Numbered from the stretch's first letter, positions 12,746 to 25,861 are shown. The stretch is DNA of 64,000 nucleotides from Nemopilema nomurai (GCA_003864495.1 ML133383.1:2191560-2255559), one strand, 5' to 3'. Program-made: numbers and translations. Notes: generated by a model not told the origin, from the sequence alone.

Positions 12746-13865
12746 GCTTTCTTTAACAGAAATAGACGGATATACCCAGTTTCAAAGCAATGGCAAAACA
12801 ATAAACCAGACCAAATAATGATAATAAAAACTAACAAAACAAGAAAATAACAACTAAGCATGAATTATTATCTAACACTAAGGGAAAAGCTTGGAAATTT
12901 TAATATATGATAGCTGTGGCAAATAATTGCTTCTAAATATGAAATAAAGTATCAAAGGCAAAGCCAAGATCTTGCATTTCAAACCAAATGGGAAACACTT
13001 TTAATGTGATATAATTTTGCAAAAACTTTTTAGGAATAAGATATTTTCAATTAGAATTCAGGATGAAAGACCATTAGTGCACTATTTGTTGTCAACAGCT
13101 GCACTGTTTCACTGTAGGCATACATAAAGATCAAAACATGTGCTACAGCTTTAAAGAGCAGAGGGAAGAGCTTATTTTCATTTATGGTAGTCAAAAGGCA
13201 GTTTAAGTTACAGTCAAGAAGGGGTTTCACATGGCTAACAAAACTGAAAGTGATGACAATAGATATATTGGCATAGGCATTTTTCATCATATTGGTTTCA
13301 AAATCAAAATAAAGTAAAAATCAAAAAACTTTTATATTGATTTTTGCGAGGTCTCCCTACATCTGAAATCTTTCATCAGGGTATAAGAATTCTCATCATT
13401 CATCCTTTTTTGGTGATGTACAACTAGTTTTTTTCATCACTACTACATTTTCATTCTTAAGAATAATATTTGCTGATACATGTAAAAAGATAGTAACATC
13501 CATTTGAAGCACAAATTCGACTTAAAAGCAACATATTTTATGTCCAGCAATATGTTCAGCAAAATAAAACAAAATCTACATATAAATTTATACTAAAAAA
13601 ACACACAGACAAAGAAGGTAGACATTTATACTAAAAAAATGACACAGACAAACTACTTCATTTGGAGTTTAGGTTTTCTCACAAAACTAAAAGGTACTTC
13701 TAAATCCATCTACTATACACTATTTTATCAAATTTGTGACACGACATTTTCATTTCTCAAATCTGACAAAATTTCTTGTCTCATTTTGGATATTGGGTAA
13801 AACTTATAATAATAATCAAATAAACACATAATAGTAAAACAGCAAAGGTAAGAAACTAATCTTAC

Positions 13866-13935
13866 CTTTCTTAGATTTAGCTCCAATCTTCAGCCTTGAT
13901 GGCCAGCTGATAATTGTATTTGAAGCAACTTGTAT
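13866..13935 (-). CDS. BICC1: BICC1 exon 3 (KH region)
   Basis: The 70-nt minus-strand exon has acceptor TTTTCCAG and donor GTAAGA. It reads IQVASNTIISWPSRLKIGAK then SKK plus one base. This is the signature WPS(R/K)LKIGAKSKK of the N-terminal KH region of Bicaudal-C proteins. It starts in phase 0, directly continuing the Phe-Phe-Gln-Lys end of exon 2, and ends in phase 1, completed by exon 4 to give Asp. Intron 3, downstream, is about 11.5 kb. Confidence 0.92.
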
Positions 13936-15892
13936 CTGGAAAACACCAGAAAGACATCTGTTCAACTATCCATGGCAAAAAAGGATTGTGGAGATTAAAG
14001 ATTATTCTATTAGTGAAAAGTAGCTGGGGAAAACACCATTAAGAATTCATGGTAACTGTACATGTTACGGGGAAAGGATTTGGGTTCAGATTCTCGTGAC
14101 AATTAGAACAGTTGGTGATACATTTTGATAGAATGTTTACAGAAAGCCTAGATCCTGTCAAGTTTGGCTCTGAATTCCACCTCAACTGACTTTATATTGT
14201 AACTTTAATTCATATTGCACATGGGCTTTTGGGATCTGGAGTTGCTTTAATGGTTTTTACTTGAAGATCTTTTATCACAGTCTAACACATGATCATTTTC
14301 ATTGACCCATGACAAGGAAAATGGACAGTTTCTCTGCAAAAAGTCAAGCTACCAATTCACTAACCAAGTCAAGTTAAATTAAACTAGTCTGGAACTCACA
14401 ATTGGAAGCACTGTAGCTTATGAGAGAAATTGGCATAAAGTCATTGAAAATGAGACTTTTTAACTGAAAATCTTAATAGAGAAACTAAACTTTTAACTGA
14501 ATGAATATGATTTAAGATTTTAACAGCTTATAAAGAGTCTATACTGCAGTTGACAAGTTGACTTCAATTGACTGGCTGAAGGCAAGTTTTTAAGGCTAAC
14601 AAACTACCAGATGAAGAATTAACTTTTGTAAGAGCATCAAAATTTGCTAGAGAAAAAATTATGCTGCCAAGGCATTGGCATTTTCTTTGCTACTGGAAAT
14701 ACTGTTCTACAAAAGTGCATAAAACAGCAAAGATTGGTTGGTGAACAAACTTTTAGTACAGTAGCTTAGATGAAAAAATTGATCAGCTGTTTTATTGGTG
14801 TGTGGGTATAGAAATGTGATTTTAAAAAGTCATTAGAAGACAATCATTTATGCTCATTAAAATAGTTCTTGGGCCAATCAGGTTGCACACTTGTATGAAG
14901 CCCAAAGACTTTAACAAAAAACAATCACAACAACACTAAAGGCTAGAATGCTTTCTGCAGCAAGTCATTTGAATAAATAATGACACAGTTTGGGCATGAT
15001 AACAGGTAAGGACTCTGCGTTAAATTGACCATGAAATTGGGCATTTCGTTCGTGTAAACTGAGGTCACAAGATCTATTTGGCCCTAATACAATACGTAGC
15101 CACCAGCACAGGAAACCGAAGTTGCAAAATTGCCTTCTATACAGGATAATTCTTTAACCAATAAAATGCCAATAAAAAAATAATTGACATCTTAAGAGTT
15201 TGGAAACTCAGTTTTGATGCAGCAAAATCTAAGCCAAAATACGAGACTTATCAGATTACAAGACGAATTAGAATGGATCTACATACAGCCTAATTCGCGC
15301 CTTTGAGATCTCAGATAGTAACATTGTATAGTTGCGATCGATGAAAACTCACCTCGCAGAGTTGCTTTGAGCGAGAGGGCGCTCATTTAAAGCAAGGTAA
15401 TTTAATACGAAAGCAAACGAACCTATGATTTACTTTTTCGATTTACAAGTAAACAACTTTCCGGGGGGTCATCAGGGGACCTCAGTCGCATCTTATTTCA
15501 AGTGTTACAAAAATTGTCACGGGCCGAAAACGCATTCGACAGTCCAGCACATTTGAGGGTTCACAGCCAAATGAAGTTCGTGGCAAATTCATCAGATTTA
15601 GGACGTCCAAAGTTAACGAAAAACTTAGGAAGAATCGAAACTTATGTCTGCGTGAATATTAATTTCATGCAAGGTTCTTCAAATTACAACAGAGTATTGA
15701 AATATTAGCTTTCGCGTCACTATTGACCCTCTGGAGTCACACGAGAAATCATAGTTGGCTTTGTGAGAAATTTGAATTTTTAATCTTCAACTTGTGGATG
15801 ACAAAGACATGAAGGTTTTATTCTTTATATTAAACATAAAACGGAGAAAGAAATACTGTAATTAACAATAAAAAAATCAGAAAAAATCTTGC
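13936..15892 (-). other. BICC1 intron 2, non-coding
   Basis: This is the intron between exon 2 (GC donor at 15892-15891) and exon 3 (TTTTCCAG acceptor). It is AT-rich sequence in which no repeat or coding feature stood out. Confidence 0.7.
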
Positions 15893-15948
15893 CTTCTGAA
15901 AGAACTCTTCGCCACCTTCCGAATTATTCTGTCCTTCTTTCAGCCCAG
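15893..15948 (-). CDS. BICC1: BICC1 exon 2
   Basis: The 56-nt minus-strand exon has acceptor TATTTTAG. Two bases finish an Ala codon from exon 1 and 18 codons follow: GLKEGQNNSEGGEEFFQK. This matches the vertebrate segment ending SGE(D/E)FFQK just before the first KH region. The exon must end after AAG to join exon 3 in frame, and the bases that follow are GCAAGA. The donor is therefore GC rather than GT, with an otherwise consensus AAG|GCAAG context. Confidence 0.85.
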
Positions 15949-16306
15949 CTAAAATAATAGAATAAGACAAGTGAATATGCTACAAAGTTTTGTAAGTTTT
16001 GCTCCAGCAAGGAAGGAGCCGGTCTAAAACCAACAGATTACGCTTAACAAGGCCAAAGTTAAATACATCCTGGCAAAAGAAAGGCCCGAGCTTAATGATA
16101 TAATTGCAGCGACAATCCCGTGTCCTTGATAATCTAAACTTTAATCCACACGGCTGTAAAAACTGGTTTAAGGACACCAAACTCAAACAAATCACCATGT
16201 TGCTTTAGGGCTACACTGGAAATCTTGTCATGTTCTCAAGTCTTAACCTGGTCACCCCTTATCGACAGGACAGAAAGATTAGGACTTTGCAAAACAACGA
16301 CGGGAC

Positions 16307-16466
16307 CTTGCAAAAGGATTTCCAGCTTTCGACGATCAACGCGTATTCGTTCTTCAGCACAATGGGAAGCTTCGAAGTTGTTTTCCAAGCTGTTTTCGCC
16401 GTCTGGGTCGTCATGATTCTGGCTCTCGCACGGCTGACTACCAGCGCCGTCCTCACTTGCTGCCAT
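16307..16466 (-). CDS. BICC1: BICC1 exon 1 with start codon
   Basis: This minus-strand exon starts at an ATG in good context (AACAAGATGG) and encodes 53 residues beginning MAASEDGAGS, rich in Asp, Glu and Asn. It ends with EERIRVDRRKLEILLQ, the conserved block just before the first KH region in Bicaudal-C (vertebrate EER(F)RVDRKKLEAMLQ). Exon 2 requires a phase-1 end; this places the donor at CAAG|GTCCCG, which is a weak site. A stronger-looking GTTAAG donor 50 nt further would give the wrong phase. The reading frame stays open upstream, with another in-frame ATG at 16646 that would add 60 residues. The 53-residue start is preferred because it resembles known family N-termini. The surrounding 16.4-16.65 kb is G+C and CpG richer than average, as expected for a promoter and 5' exon. 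Confidence 0.85.
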
Positions 16467-17199
16467 CTTGTTCTCGTATCTCCCTTCTCGTGTTTTGGTG
16501 TCTATTACCACAGACCTCCCCCGCAGCGCACCGTCGTCGCTGCCGCGAGTTGTTTCCCGAGTAACAAGCGATTGACCAACCAAACCCAATGTCGAAATGA
16601 GGGTTGTAGGGGGGCGGGCGTGCAAAGGGATGGAGGTGGGTGGCATGTCATTATAGGCAATGGGAAGTCTCAATTATTGAAGCGAGATGATTAAAAAATA
16701 ATCTGATTGCCAAAAATTCTGCCGCAATGTTTTGCCGGATTTTCTATCATAACTTTAGAAACAAACAATAAAACACACTTTTTCTTATCAAAGCAAGCCA
16801 TTCTTTTAACAAAGAGAACCTAATCTAACAGTAAGGAGATTCAAGACAATACAGAGTTGACGAGCTTGCAATTGAAACAGAATTCAATACTGGTATTCAT
16901 TATTTTTGCAGAAAGAACTGCCCCCTGAGAGATCTGGGAGCATCACGACAAAGAAGACTCAATTTATGGCTTAAAGTTGTCAAGGATGAAAGCCTGATAA
17001 AATTTATATTAGTATTAGAGATAGCGAGGAATAGATGAAAACGATATTTTGCATTCTTAAGGGTGTTTAAGTTTAAAAACCAACATTTTGCCATTTCAGT
17101 ACATCTGTTCAACCATTAGAAAATTATTGTGCTCAGCCACCAAACAGAGGGGGACTAAGCGGGTGCCTGGGACGGAGCCCAAAAATTCCTTTAGGCCAG

Positions 17200-17270
17200 G
17201 CTCTTTTAATGTAGGGCACGTCCTTTTCAATCATTTTAAACACCCTTTTGCCTATGGGAAATGTCTATGA
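17200..17270. repeat. Interspersed repeat A, copy 1
   Basis: The core aligns with 31770-31842: both contain a TTTAATGTAGG/TTTCAATGTAGG start, a CCTTTTTCAAT-like middle and an AATGTCTATG end. No coding content was seen. Confidence 0.5.
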
Positions 17271-17989
17271 GGCAGCAGTTGAGACATCTCATCACAATCA
17301 TCCGAGACCCTTCCTTCGTGTCATTTCTTTAACCAATCGAAAGGATGGGGAAAATGCAGCCTTGGATATGGTGCCTAAAGCCAGTTGCCACTCCCCACGC
17401 CACCAGCCAACACCCCCAGAGGCCCCTCCTTTCTCATGAAATTATTCTTCTTCTCCTCTTAACCAGTTCAATTTTGAGCAAATAGTTTACTGGGGGTCAG
17501 CCCCTTCATACAATCATCCTAGAGAACTTCAAAGATAATTTCCTGCATTAATGGCTATTTAAACATTTTACCGTTCATTCCAAATCTACATCCATTCATT
17601 TTCACCGATCTGATATGTTTCTACCCCCAGCCGGTCTAGGAATTGGACATTCTTGGCTTCATCCTCCCTTTCGTAGGCCGCAGGATTTCTTACAACGATT
17701 CGTAGAGTATCTCTGGCTACATTGCATCCGTAAGTGTTCTATTGACTCTTTCTGACCCATTGTAGCAATCGTTATGATTTTCATCGTCCATTTCAAAAGT
17801 CCAATGTTCACATTGGAAATATATACACTGTCTGCAGTTAAACGGGTTTGGCAAGTTCAAACAAAACAGATCAACTCGAGCTCTGCTGTAGCTTGTTTTT
17901 AGCGGCTGGTTAAAAATCACTACCAAAAGTGCAATTCCTGCAGGGCAAAAATTTGCAATTCAATCCAAGAGATTGCAGGCAGGCTCCAT

Positions 17990-18366
17990 GCTTTTTTAAT
18001 AAGGAACCACTTTATAAGGAACCTACATGTAGAAGGCCGAAATATTTAAAGAACTTGTACTACTAAAAACGAAATTTTCGATTTGATAATTGTTTATAAC
18101 TGCAAGCATCAAGAATTAGAAAGCCGATTCTATTCATTTGCAGCCAATACTCACATAGATTGTTTGCTATTCGTGTGTCAAGTGCTTGATTGAGTAGTTT
18201 TCGCATGTGCTGTCTCGCCCCTCTCTCTATTAAGTTTTAAGGTTAATTGATGTGCAATGAAAATAAAGGAACTTTTGGTTCTAAAATCTGATGATTTGAG
18301 GTCTACGAATAAGGAACTTTTGGAACTAGGCCTTGAGGTAGGTTCCTTATAAAAGAAAGCGTGTAT
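17990..18366. mobile_element. MITE family 1, copy 1
   Basis: The sequence is about 80-90% alike over its length to 34942-35350. Both ends carry an inverted repeat, TTTTTTATAAGGAACC at the left and GGTTCCTTATAAAA at the right. The terminal CACGC beyond it is visible at the right end of this copy and the left end of the other. The interior repeats the word AAGGAACTTTT several times. There is no coding capacity, so this is a non-autonomous DNA transposon. No clean target-site duplication was seen. Confidence 0.75.
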
Positions 18367-19856
18367 ACCCAATCATCTTTTAAGGCTCGTGGTAATATTT
18401 ACACTTGAGTGTTGCGATATTGCAACTGAGACATAAGGAAAAACATTCACAGTGTTTCTTCGACTGTGAATCAATTTTTTGCTTCCACATTTACCCCTGT
18501 GACGTGCAGTTACTTTGACGAGTGTCAAGGGATGTCTCCAAATATTGCCTAATTTGTAAAGGGACTCAAATCCAAAACAATTAAAATTCAAAATATTTAA
18601 AGTTATACATTGACTAGCAAGACTTGAATTTTGATCGGTAAATTCATCCGCTTGCACCAACTTTCAAAGTAGGATAAAGGGGCCAACAAAATGTCCAGTC
18701 TCCACGTACCACTGTTTAGAAGGAAAAAAATCACCATAGTCGTTTGGAACTAAGGATAGAGTTTAGTGAGAATCCAGTTTCTTCTGTTTTAACTAGCGTA
18801 TCACATTTTTCAAGATTCGCCAATCAGACAATCTCTTTCGATTCTCCCTACCCAAGGTGAACTCAGTGCACTCGTTTGGTCGCTCTGCGGTTGTCGATGT
18901 CTTTTGTTGATATGAGTTGATATCCGTATTACCAGTCATGCCATATATGGTCCGAATTTATCAGATGGGGGAGCCCTCGTGGTCTCAGATCCAGTCTGCC
19001 ATTGGATAACGTCACATTGACTGTCAACGTTACATTCTATTCATTCGTTTATGCGTGTTGCTTTCGTCTGAAGCCCTTTCCATTTCTTTTATTCATGTTA
19101 ACATGCAATAAATACAACATGACAAATCTTTGTCGCTTTCTACACTTTACATGCACAAAAAGCCTTATTCTGTACGGGTGAGCAAACAATAACTCTAAAT
19201 TTAAGGAATAAATTAAAATTATCTCCTGTAAGAAATATCAAAGGCAAAATGGCCTTTTATATGGCCCTGGCCTTAAAATTCAATACAAGCCGTGAAGACC
19301 TATCTACACCTCAATTGTTCAAGGAGACCTTTTAATTTGACTGCGGGACATGCAAAAAGCAGAAACTGTGTTTTATAAAGCACGCTATTTTTCGACTAGT
19401 GGAACTCGTTAGTAAATGTGTGTTTTCAGAAATATTAATGTTAGAAATAGAAGGGACCATAGGCCATGGCCCTCCCTCACTTCTTGACAGATGATGCGAA
19501 AATTCCCCTTGAACCATGTGAGAACCAAAAGTCCTCCTTCCATATCCAAAAATGGGGATGGTCCTATGCCCCTTTCTCCATCTGCCTACCCCCACTTTTT
19601 AGATCCTTCCAACACCCCTGATAAAAGCTAAAAAGATTCGACATTAGGGCACAGCAAGAAGAGAGTTATTTAGAAACTTTGGCAACGAGCCGGAATGTGC
19701 TTGGTATTGCGGCCTCTTGTTGGTTTAGGTATAACCTTGACAATAACTGGAGAAAGCTGTGTCTATTGTATTTTTAAAGAGTCTGATTGAAAATCAAATA
19801 AAAGTATAAGTGCTTCATGCACTGTTGACAAGCATGGTAGATTGGAAACTACAGAG

Positions 19857-20025
19857 CAGGGGCGGACGTATCATCTTTTGTTTAGAGGGGTAATCGCCTG
19901 TTCTTTCATTGCCAAATTACTGACCCTACGTACCTCTGTACTGAATGAAATGATTATTTACGAAATAGGGGTAGGTCATTGGGGAGGGGGGTGCCGCACC
20001 CTCCACGCCCCTAATCGATCCATAC
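19857..20025. mobile_element. hAT-like transposon debris
   Basis: The left end reads CAGGGGCGGACG, like the CAGGGGCGGA termini common in non-autonomous hAT-type elements. A G-rich segment and CACCCTCCACGCCCCTAATC follow near the right end. The right terminus is decayed, so boundaries are approximate. Confidence 0.35.
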
Positions 20026-23000
20026 CTGAAAAGACGGCCTACGTGATGTGGTACTCATTTGAGGGTATTCTAAAGCAGTCATCAATTCCATTGAGGATCC
20101 ATAGCTTCTTGGTACTTATCTCTTCAAAGATGTCGTTTCCTTTGTAATTCGCTGTTTGTCCAACCAAATGTTGATATACACTTTTGCAAACAGCTTTTGG
20201 CCTGTTTCACATATCTGGGAACCTGATACTTGGATCACGTACGTTGATACGTATATGACATTTGAAAACCACGCGATCCTTGGCCGCTGTTAAATTTGTG
20301 CTTTTAGCTTCACACGCCAGTACAAAAAGAAATTCAAGCCCATCGTGACTAAAAAGGATTTAACCGTTCTCAACTTAGCACGAACTTTTAAACCATGACA
20401 GGCGATTACCTTGTACTTTACCAAAGCTGTGGCTTTTTAGCATAGAAACCGACTGCGGATTCTATTCAAGCTCGGCTGTGCTTCTTTTCAGGCATGCAAC
20501 CCAGTATGAAATGTTAGGTGTTTAGTGCAAGCGATGATCTTTAGAGAGGAGCAAAGTGAGACCATTCAGTGAATCTATTTTCCAGGGGGGGTGTTATAAA
20601 AAGCCCTGTCACTGCTTGTTAAATATGTCACTGCCTGTATGTTGTTTAATATACGAGGAACATACCATTCGCACGACGGGGGTTTTCTCCATCAGCTCTG
20701 ACCTAGTATAATGTTATTCAGTGGTCGTCTATCGGCAATGTCACGTGTATATGCAAGTAAGCACCATTGTGCACGATTTGTCGAGTCCATAGTTTGTATT
20801 TACTCACAAATGACAAATGACTTTTACTCAGTCTTAACCTATTTACGAACAGCTTATCGATAATAGAAGATAGCTAGTTCGCTGTACGACGTAGTCACAT
20901 GTTTCTCAATCGAGGTTAATACCCGTCTTTACGAGGCTAATCTTGTTGCACGGGGAAGAGGCTACATAGCAGCCTCGCAAAACCATTACTTATTTCTGAT
21001 GAAATGCAATATCTAAACAGATAATCTTTTCTTAGGCTCTGCAAGTTATCTCAGGCACAGGACATGTTATCTCATCACTGTGCAGAAAAAGACCCATTGA
21101 GTTCCCGCTGAGTTACCATGCAAACGAGATTAAGCATGCAAACAAAGTTTTAAAATGATGACGTCACAAAAATCTATTTTGGCAATTTTTGAACTTGGAT
21201 TCCATAACTAAAAAAAGCATCACAAAACAGTTTATTTTGTTACAATTGACAGAGATAAGGCCACATGTGTACTGGCTCTCTCCCCATCGAACCTCTGTAT
21301 TTTGGTCTCTGTTTACAATTTTATGAACAGGGCCAAAATAACAGTGATTCGTTAGCAGAATTAAAATCTTTCACTCGCCATATTTCAACCAATTCTAGCC
21401 ATATTTGTCAATTTTGCATATTTGTAAGTATTTTATGTTATCTTTTATGCTATTTGGATAGAATTGAAAAATTCTAAAAATATATTTTGATGACGTCACA
21501 CTTTAGGACTCTATCTGCCTCTTATTTGCCTCTTAAAATCCAACTGCCGATGATACATGCAAAGAGATGGCATTTGCTTTGGTTCTGGATGCAGAACCAC
21601 TACTAACAGGGAATCAGGGACCCCCTTGATGAAAATCGTCAAATTTGCCCATTTCCTTTTAAATGTATTCAATTTAGATGGAATATATGATTAGTAAGTT
21701 ATTGATTGATGATTAACTGATTAATAAATCACTGTTTGAGATCTGATAGAGCATTGCAAAATAATAAACATGATTGATATTACCATAATTGGCAATAAAT
21801 TATAAAAATTATTATTCGTTTCCGCATCTGTTAGGCATCTACAAATGTTGCCATAACATTAGGAGCAGCGATCGCATTTTTAGAAGATACGTTTGATAAA
21901 TCAATCTTTACACCTGAGATATGTATTTAGATATTTTTGTTCACTTTATTCAAATTTGGTTTGTGACCTTTACCAGCGTTTCGACTCTGGCGAGAAGGAG
22001 GCAAAATGTAAATGGCGACAGTATATAGGGCGACAGAATTGATAAAACAAAGGTTTTGGATTTGATAAACAAAGTGTTCCAATAGGTTTTGGCAGGCATG
22101 GTATGTAAATCCCTTGAGATTATTCTTAACTTCTCTGTGACTTGTTGATACATGAAGCAAGATAAATTGATACCGATTGGTGGGAGAAACTTGATCTTCT
22201 GGCGGAACAAAACGGAGAAATTGGCGTCATTTTCAGCGGCTGCATTTGCAGGTGATTTTGCGGGATTCTGTAAATCGCCAAATCCGGACAACAACGAATT
22301 AAAAGTAAATTACTGGGCTAGATTACGTCAAAGGAGAGAAGGTCTAATCACAGCGGTGTTGTCTCCTTTCGTTGTTATAACACGTGACCATAGAACTTAC
22401 TGCGCATGCCTGGACTCGGGAGCCATTAGCATTTCCAACCAGGTTTCTTACTAGGGCTCAGTTGTAAAGGCAGCTCTACATGCACGATATTTGCTTTCCC
22501 CTTTTCAAGATAAAACGATTTCTAATCAATTGTATACATGCTGCTTTGCGGGTTGGGAAGCTTTTGAGAGCTAATTTCTGACGCATCAGCCTTGCACCAA
22601 CCAGGCTGATATCGGTCCACTTTGTACGTTGCCTTGAGATGGCTTAAGATATCTTTCGACAATATTGCATCAAGTTTTCACGTTTATCAATTATCCTGGG
22701 TTGGCTACGAGAAAACGTCCGAGATTAGGGCGGTTGAAAGTAAAATGAGCAAGACTGACACACAAATCTTACAAGAATAAATGTGTCTTTTCTCATGGAT
22801 AATGGCAAAGCATGCCATATGAAACCAATAGGCATTTCCATCCAAATTTTGTTCATGGGAAATAGAAAAAATACAAATGAATGTTATCAAGATTTTTCTT
22901 GAGACTGATTTTTAATATTAGCTCGAGAAGACAAATGTTTGGCTCGAAAAGATGAAATTTCTAGCTCAAGAAGATGAAACTATTTCCAGGAGACTCGGCA

Positions 23001-25698
23001 GACAGGCCTAAATGATTATATGCTTTTTGATTCATGAAATCATGATTAGATGAAACAAATTTGCTTGGCACTAATGGTGAAAATGACATTCAAAGTTCAT
23101 ACTCCAATGGCTGTTCCTGACTCAATCGAAGCCACTGACTCATTCAAAGCCTCTCTTAGCAATCTCTTTTGGCACAAATAAAAAAGTTTGAAACAGCCCA
23201 ACCAGTGAGCCGAAGACGTTTCTTAATTGCTTAGAGCTTTGTAGCTAAAAGGATTCTTAGCGATTTTTTTCTTTCGGAGAGATAATTAGAGAGATTCTTA
23301 CACACTATACACCCCACCGGGTTAGAGAAGTTTTAGAACGTTGATGTTGATAGGGAATAACGAGAAATTGATGTTTCATTCAAACGAGGAATTGTTCCAG
23401 TACGGAGAAGATGCCACCAAATCCTGCGCTTATTCTTGTGACATAAGTGTCCAATCCGGGAAACAACGATATGTAGTGGAAGTGGAGTTTTTGGACCAAG
23501 AGCTGCTTTGCTGTAATAGAATTTAGCTCTGCTGTCTTTTTATGATAATTCTATTTAAAGGATATACCCATTTGCGTCGATTAGATAACAACGAGCAATA
23601 CTGTATGGGGGGTTCTCGATGTAAACAAGCCGTTTGAATTGCAGTAAACATGTCATGCGTGTTATCTACCTGGCGATAAGCATGGCATAGAAATGACCAC
23701 TCTCTGCAATGATTGATACCGGAAAATATGACAAAAGCCGTTACCTTGAAATGCCACGTACAACGACGAACTTGCGAAGAAATCACAGCACTTCTGTGTG
23801 ACGCAGTTGAGGAACATGCGTGAATGAAACTCCGAAATGAAATTTGATCAGCTTATTGATAAACAGGCGCGAGATACGCTTGAGCATGTGCTTATGCTAG
23901 CTGTAAGCTGAGCTGTTTTGAAAGTCGATATTTTCCGGGTCTCAAATGTATTCCTGTTCTGCTACAGTTAACGCGTGGTGCCCACTGATGGTGCCGCCGA
24001 ATGGTAATGGTATCCAACTGGCAGGCAGTGACTAGCAATGACGGTACAGCCAACGCCCCGAGGCATGTCTCGCGGGTAATCAAAGCCTGTTCCTTCGATA
24101 ATCCTCTGCTGATGGATCTCCGGAAGCCGTAGGCAGGGGCAGAATGGAAAATAGATGACGTCACCAAGTGAAAATGCCGAATGTATGCATATTGGGTAAA
24201 TAGGATTCGTGGTATAAAGTGCCTATTCATGCTTATTTGTTGCAATCAATTCGCGAGCCGAGACGGATAATGAATAAAAAAGCGTCAAGATAAACAACCA
24301 CGGTCCGCTGTATGCAAAGAGCGGACAACGCATCCGCAAAACATTCGCGGATAACAAAACTTTCTTTGAATAACCCGTTCCCGGAACTAGCCTGAGTTTA
24401 CAAACAGGACATACAAACAAAACAACGGCGCTTATTTTTGTGAAATTCCAACTCGTGCCTGTGATATTGTGGGTAGGAAAGGAGCACTTGAAAACGGCTC
24501 CGCGCAGCTGTGAGCATTTGCCGCGTAGGGTTGGTCACCGGCGCAACAGAGTGACGCCGAAACAGCGCTAGTCGATCATCACAAGGCCAAGGAAGATCAT
24601 GAGATGCGAACAAGTAAACACATCATAACGAAACGCAAGGAAATGCCCCCCATTTCCCGTTATGTAACCCCCCCTCCCTGAACAATTCAAAACTGCCAGG
24701 TGGTTGGTTGTCACCACAATCTCCTTTATTAAAACCACCTCTCTGAAAATAGCAGATCTGTTGCCAGTCAAAATTGGTGGAGATCTTATTTGAGACTTTT
24801 TTCGTAGCATATCTATTTTCATCCATACCAAAAATTTATATCCTGTTCATGTACTGCCTCTTTATGTACTCTCTTAAGGTGGTACTTATCGTAATTATAA
24901 AGGAGTCATTGCTTACATTTTCTTCCCAAACCCTTCCTCTCAAAAAAACATAAAAATAAAGCAATGACAGAAGAAAAATTGCCAACCGGATATTGTCAAA
25001 TTGTCGACTTTCGATATAGCCCGCGTCAGATTTTGCGACATATTTAACACGTTGCTAACCAGCAAGCGTTGAATTCCTAGATTTGTACTGTCTGATTCAC
25101 ATAATAGAATGCGACAAGGTTTAACGGCGCCATATCACAAGTAACATGTGACATGAGAGAAAAACTCGTGGAAGAGACAAAGTTAAAAAGTGGGCAAGGT
25201 CCACTATTGGAAACATCAAGGAAATGTTGAAGGATAATTTTGGGTTAGTACCATGATGGGTAGAGCTCACTTGCAAGAAGAAGGTCCACTTGCAAAGTAA
25301 ACAATATGAAAATAACCAGCCCTGTTGTTGGAGCAACAGCTTTTCAAAGAAAGCATTTCCGTTTCAAAAAATGTAGTACGCTTGAATTTAGCTTGACTTG
25401 GTACTGTCAGCTGTGTGTGGATAAAGAACATACTATACGACGCACCAAAAGTTTCGTTCCCGTTGGGATGAATCTCCTAGCACTCTCAGTATACTTGCTC
25501 TAGCAAAGAGTACAGTACTTTTTCAAGGTGATTATAGATTTGATGGAAATATTGGAAAAAATACGGCCATTTATCGATTTTGATACTCTGTCTGCAAATT
25601 TACATTGGAGGTCAAAGGTTAACGGGCAATGGCTTAGTTTCATTTAAGTTACGAAATATTTAAAGAGCCATGAAGTAATTGCCTCTGGATGGATCTAT

Positions 25699-25861
25699 AC
25701 CGTAAATCCTCGAATTGCCCCCCCCCCCTTGATAAAGCCCCCCCCTAGAATAAGCCCCCACCCTAGAACTACAAATTTAAAATAAGCCCCCTCCCCCCTC
25801 GAATAAGCCCCAATTCAAAAATATCAAAAATAAGCCCCCAGGGGGCTGATTCGATTTACTG
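25699..25861. mobile_element. Inverted-repeat element with AATAAGCCCC motifs
   Basis: The left end is CCGTAAATCCTCGAATTGCC and the right end, read inverted, is CAGTAAATCGAATCAGCCCC, so the ends form an imperfect inverted repeat. The interior repeats AATAAGCCCCC with poly-C runs. A related CCCC-rich patch with AATAAGCACCCC is at about 59375-59430. It is probably a MITE. Confidence 0.5.

Larger units (their letters stand above)
2344..13865 (-). other. BICC1 intron 3, about 11.5 kb
   Basis: The stretch is bounded by the exon 3 donor GTAAGA and the exon 4 acceptor TAG, with matching phase. It carries several repeats: a pyrimidine tract, a 19-bp array, a tRNA-like SINE head, a degenerate minisatellite, a LINE-like tail and a duplicated 35-bp segment near 13588-13650. 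It also holds one G+C-rich exon-like patch at 7176-7284. No intact transposase or reverse transcriptase frame was found. Confidence 0.75.

Noticed and set aside
16230..16306. Longer BICC1 exon 1 ending at GACCAG|GTTAAG
   Set aside because: It has a better donor sequence but gives phase 0, while exon 2 needs phase 1 to read AGLKEGQNN...EEFFQK.
16230..16694. 154-codon plus-strand open frame
   Set aside because: It is the antisense shadow of BICC1 exon 1 and its G+C-rich 5' region.
22152..22454. 100-codon plus-strand open frame and overlapping minus-strand frame
   Set aside because: No recognised domain, no splice signals that extend it, and composition typical of a repeat. Not supported as a gene.
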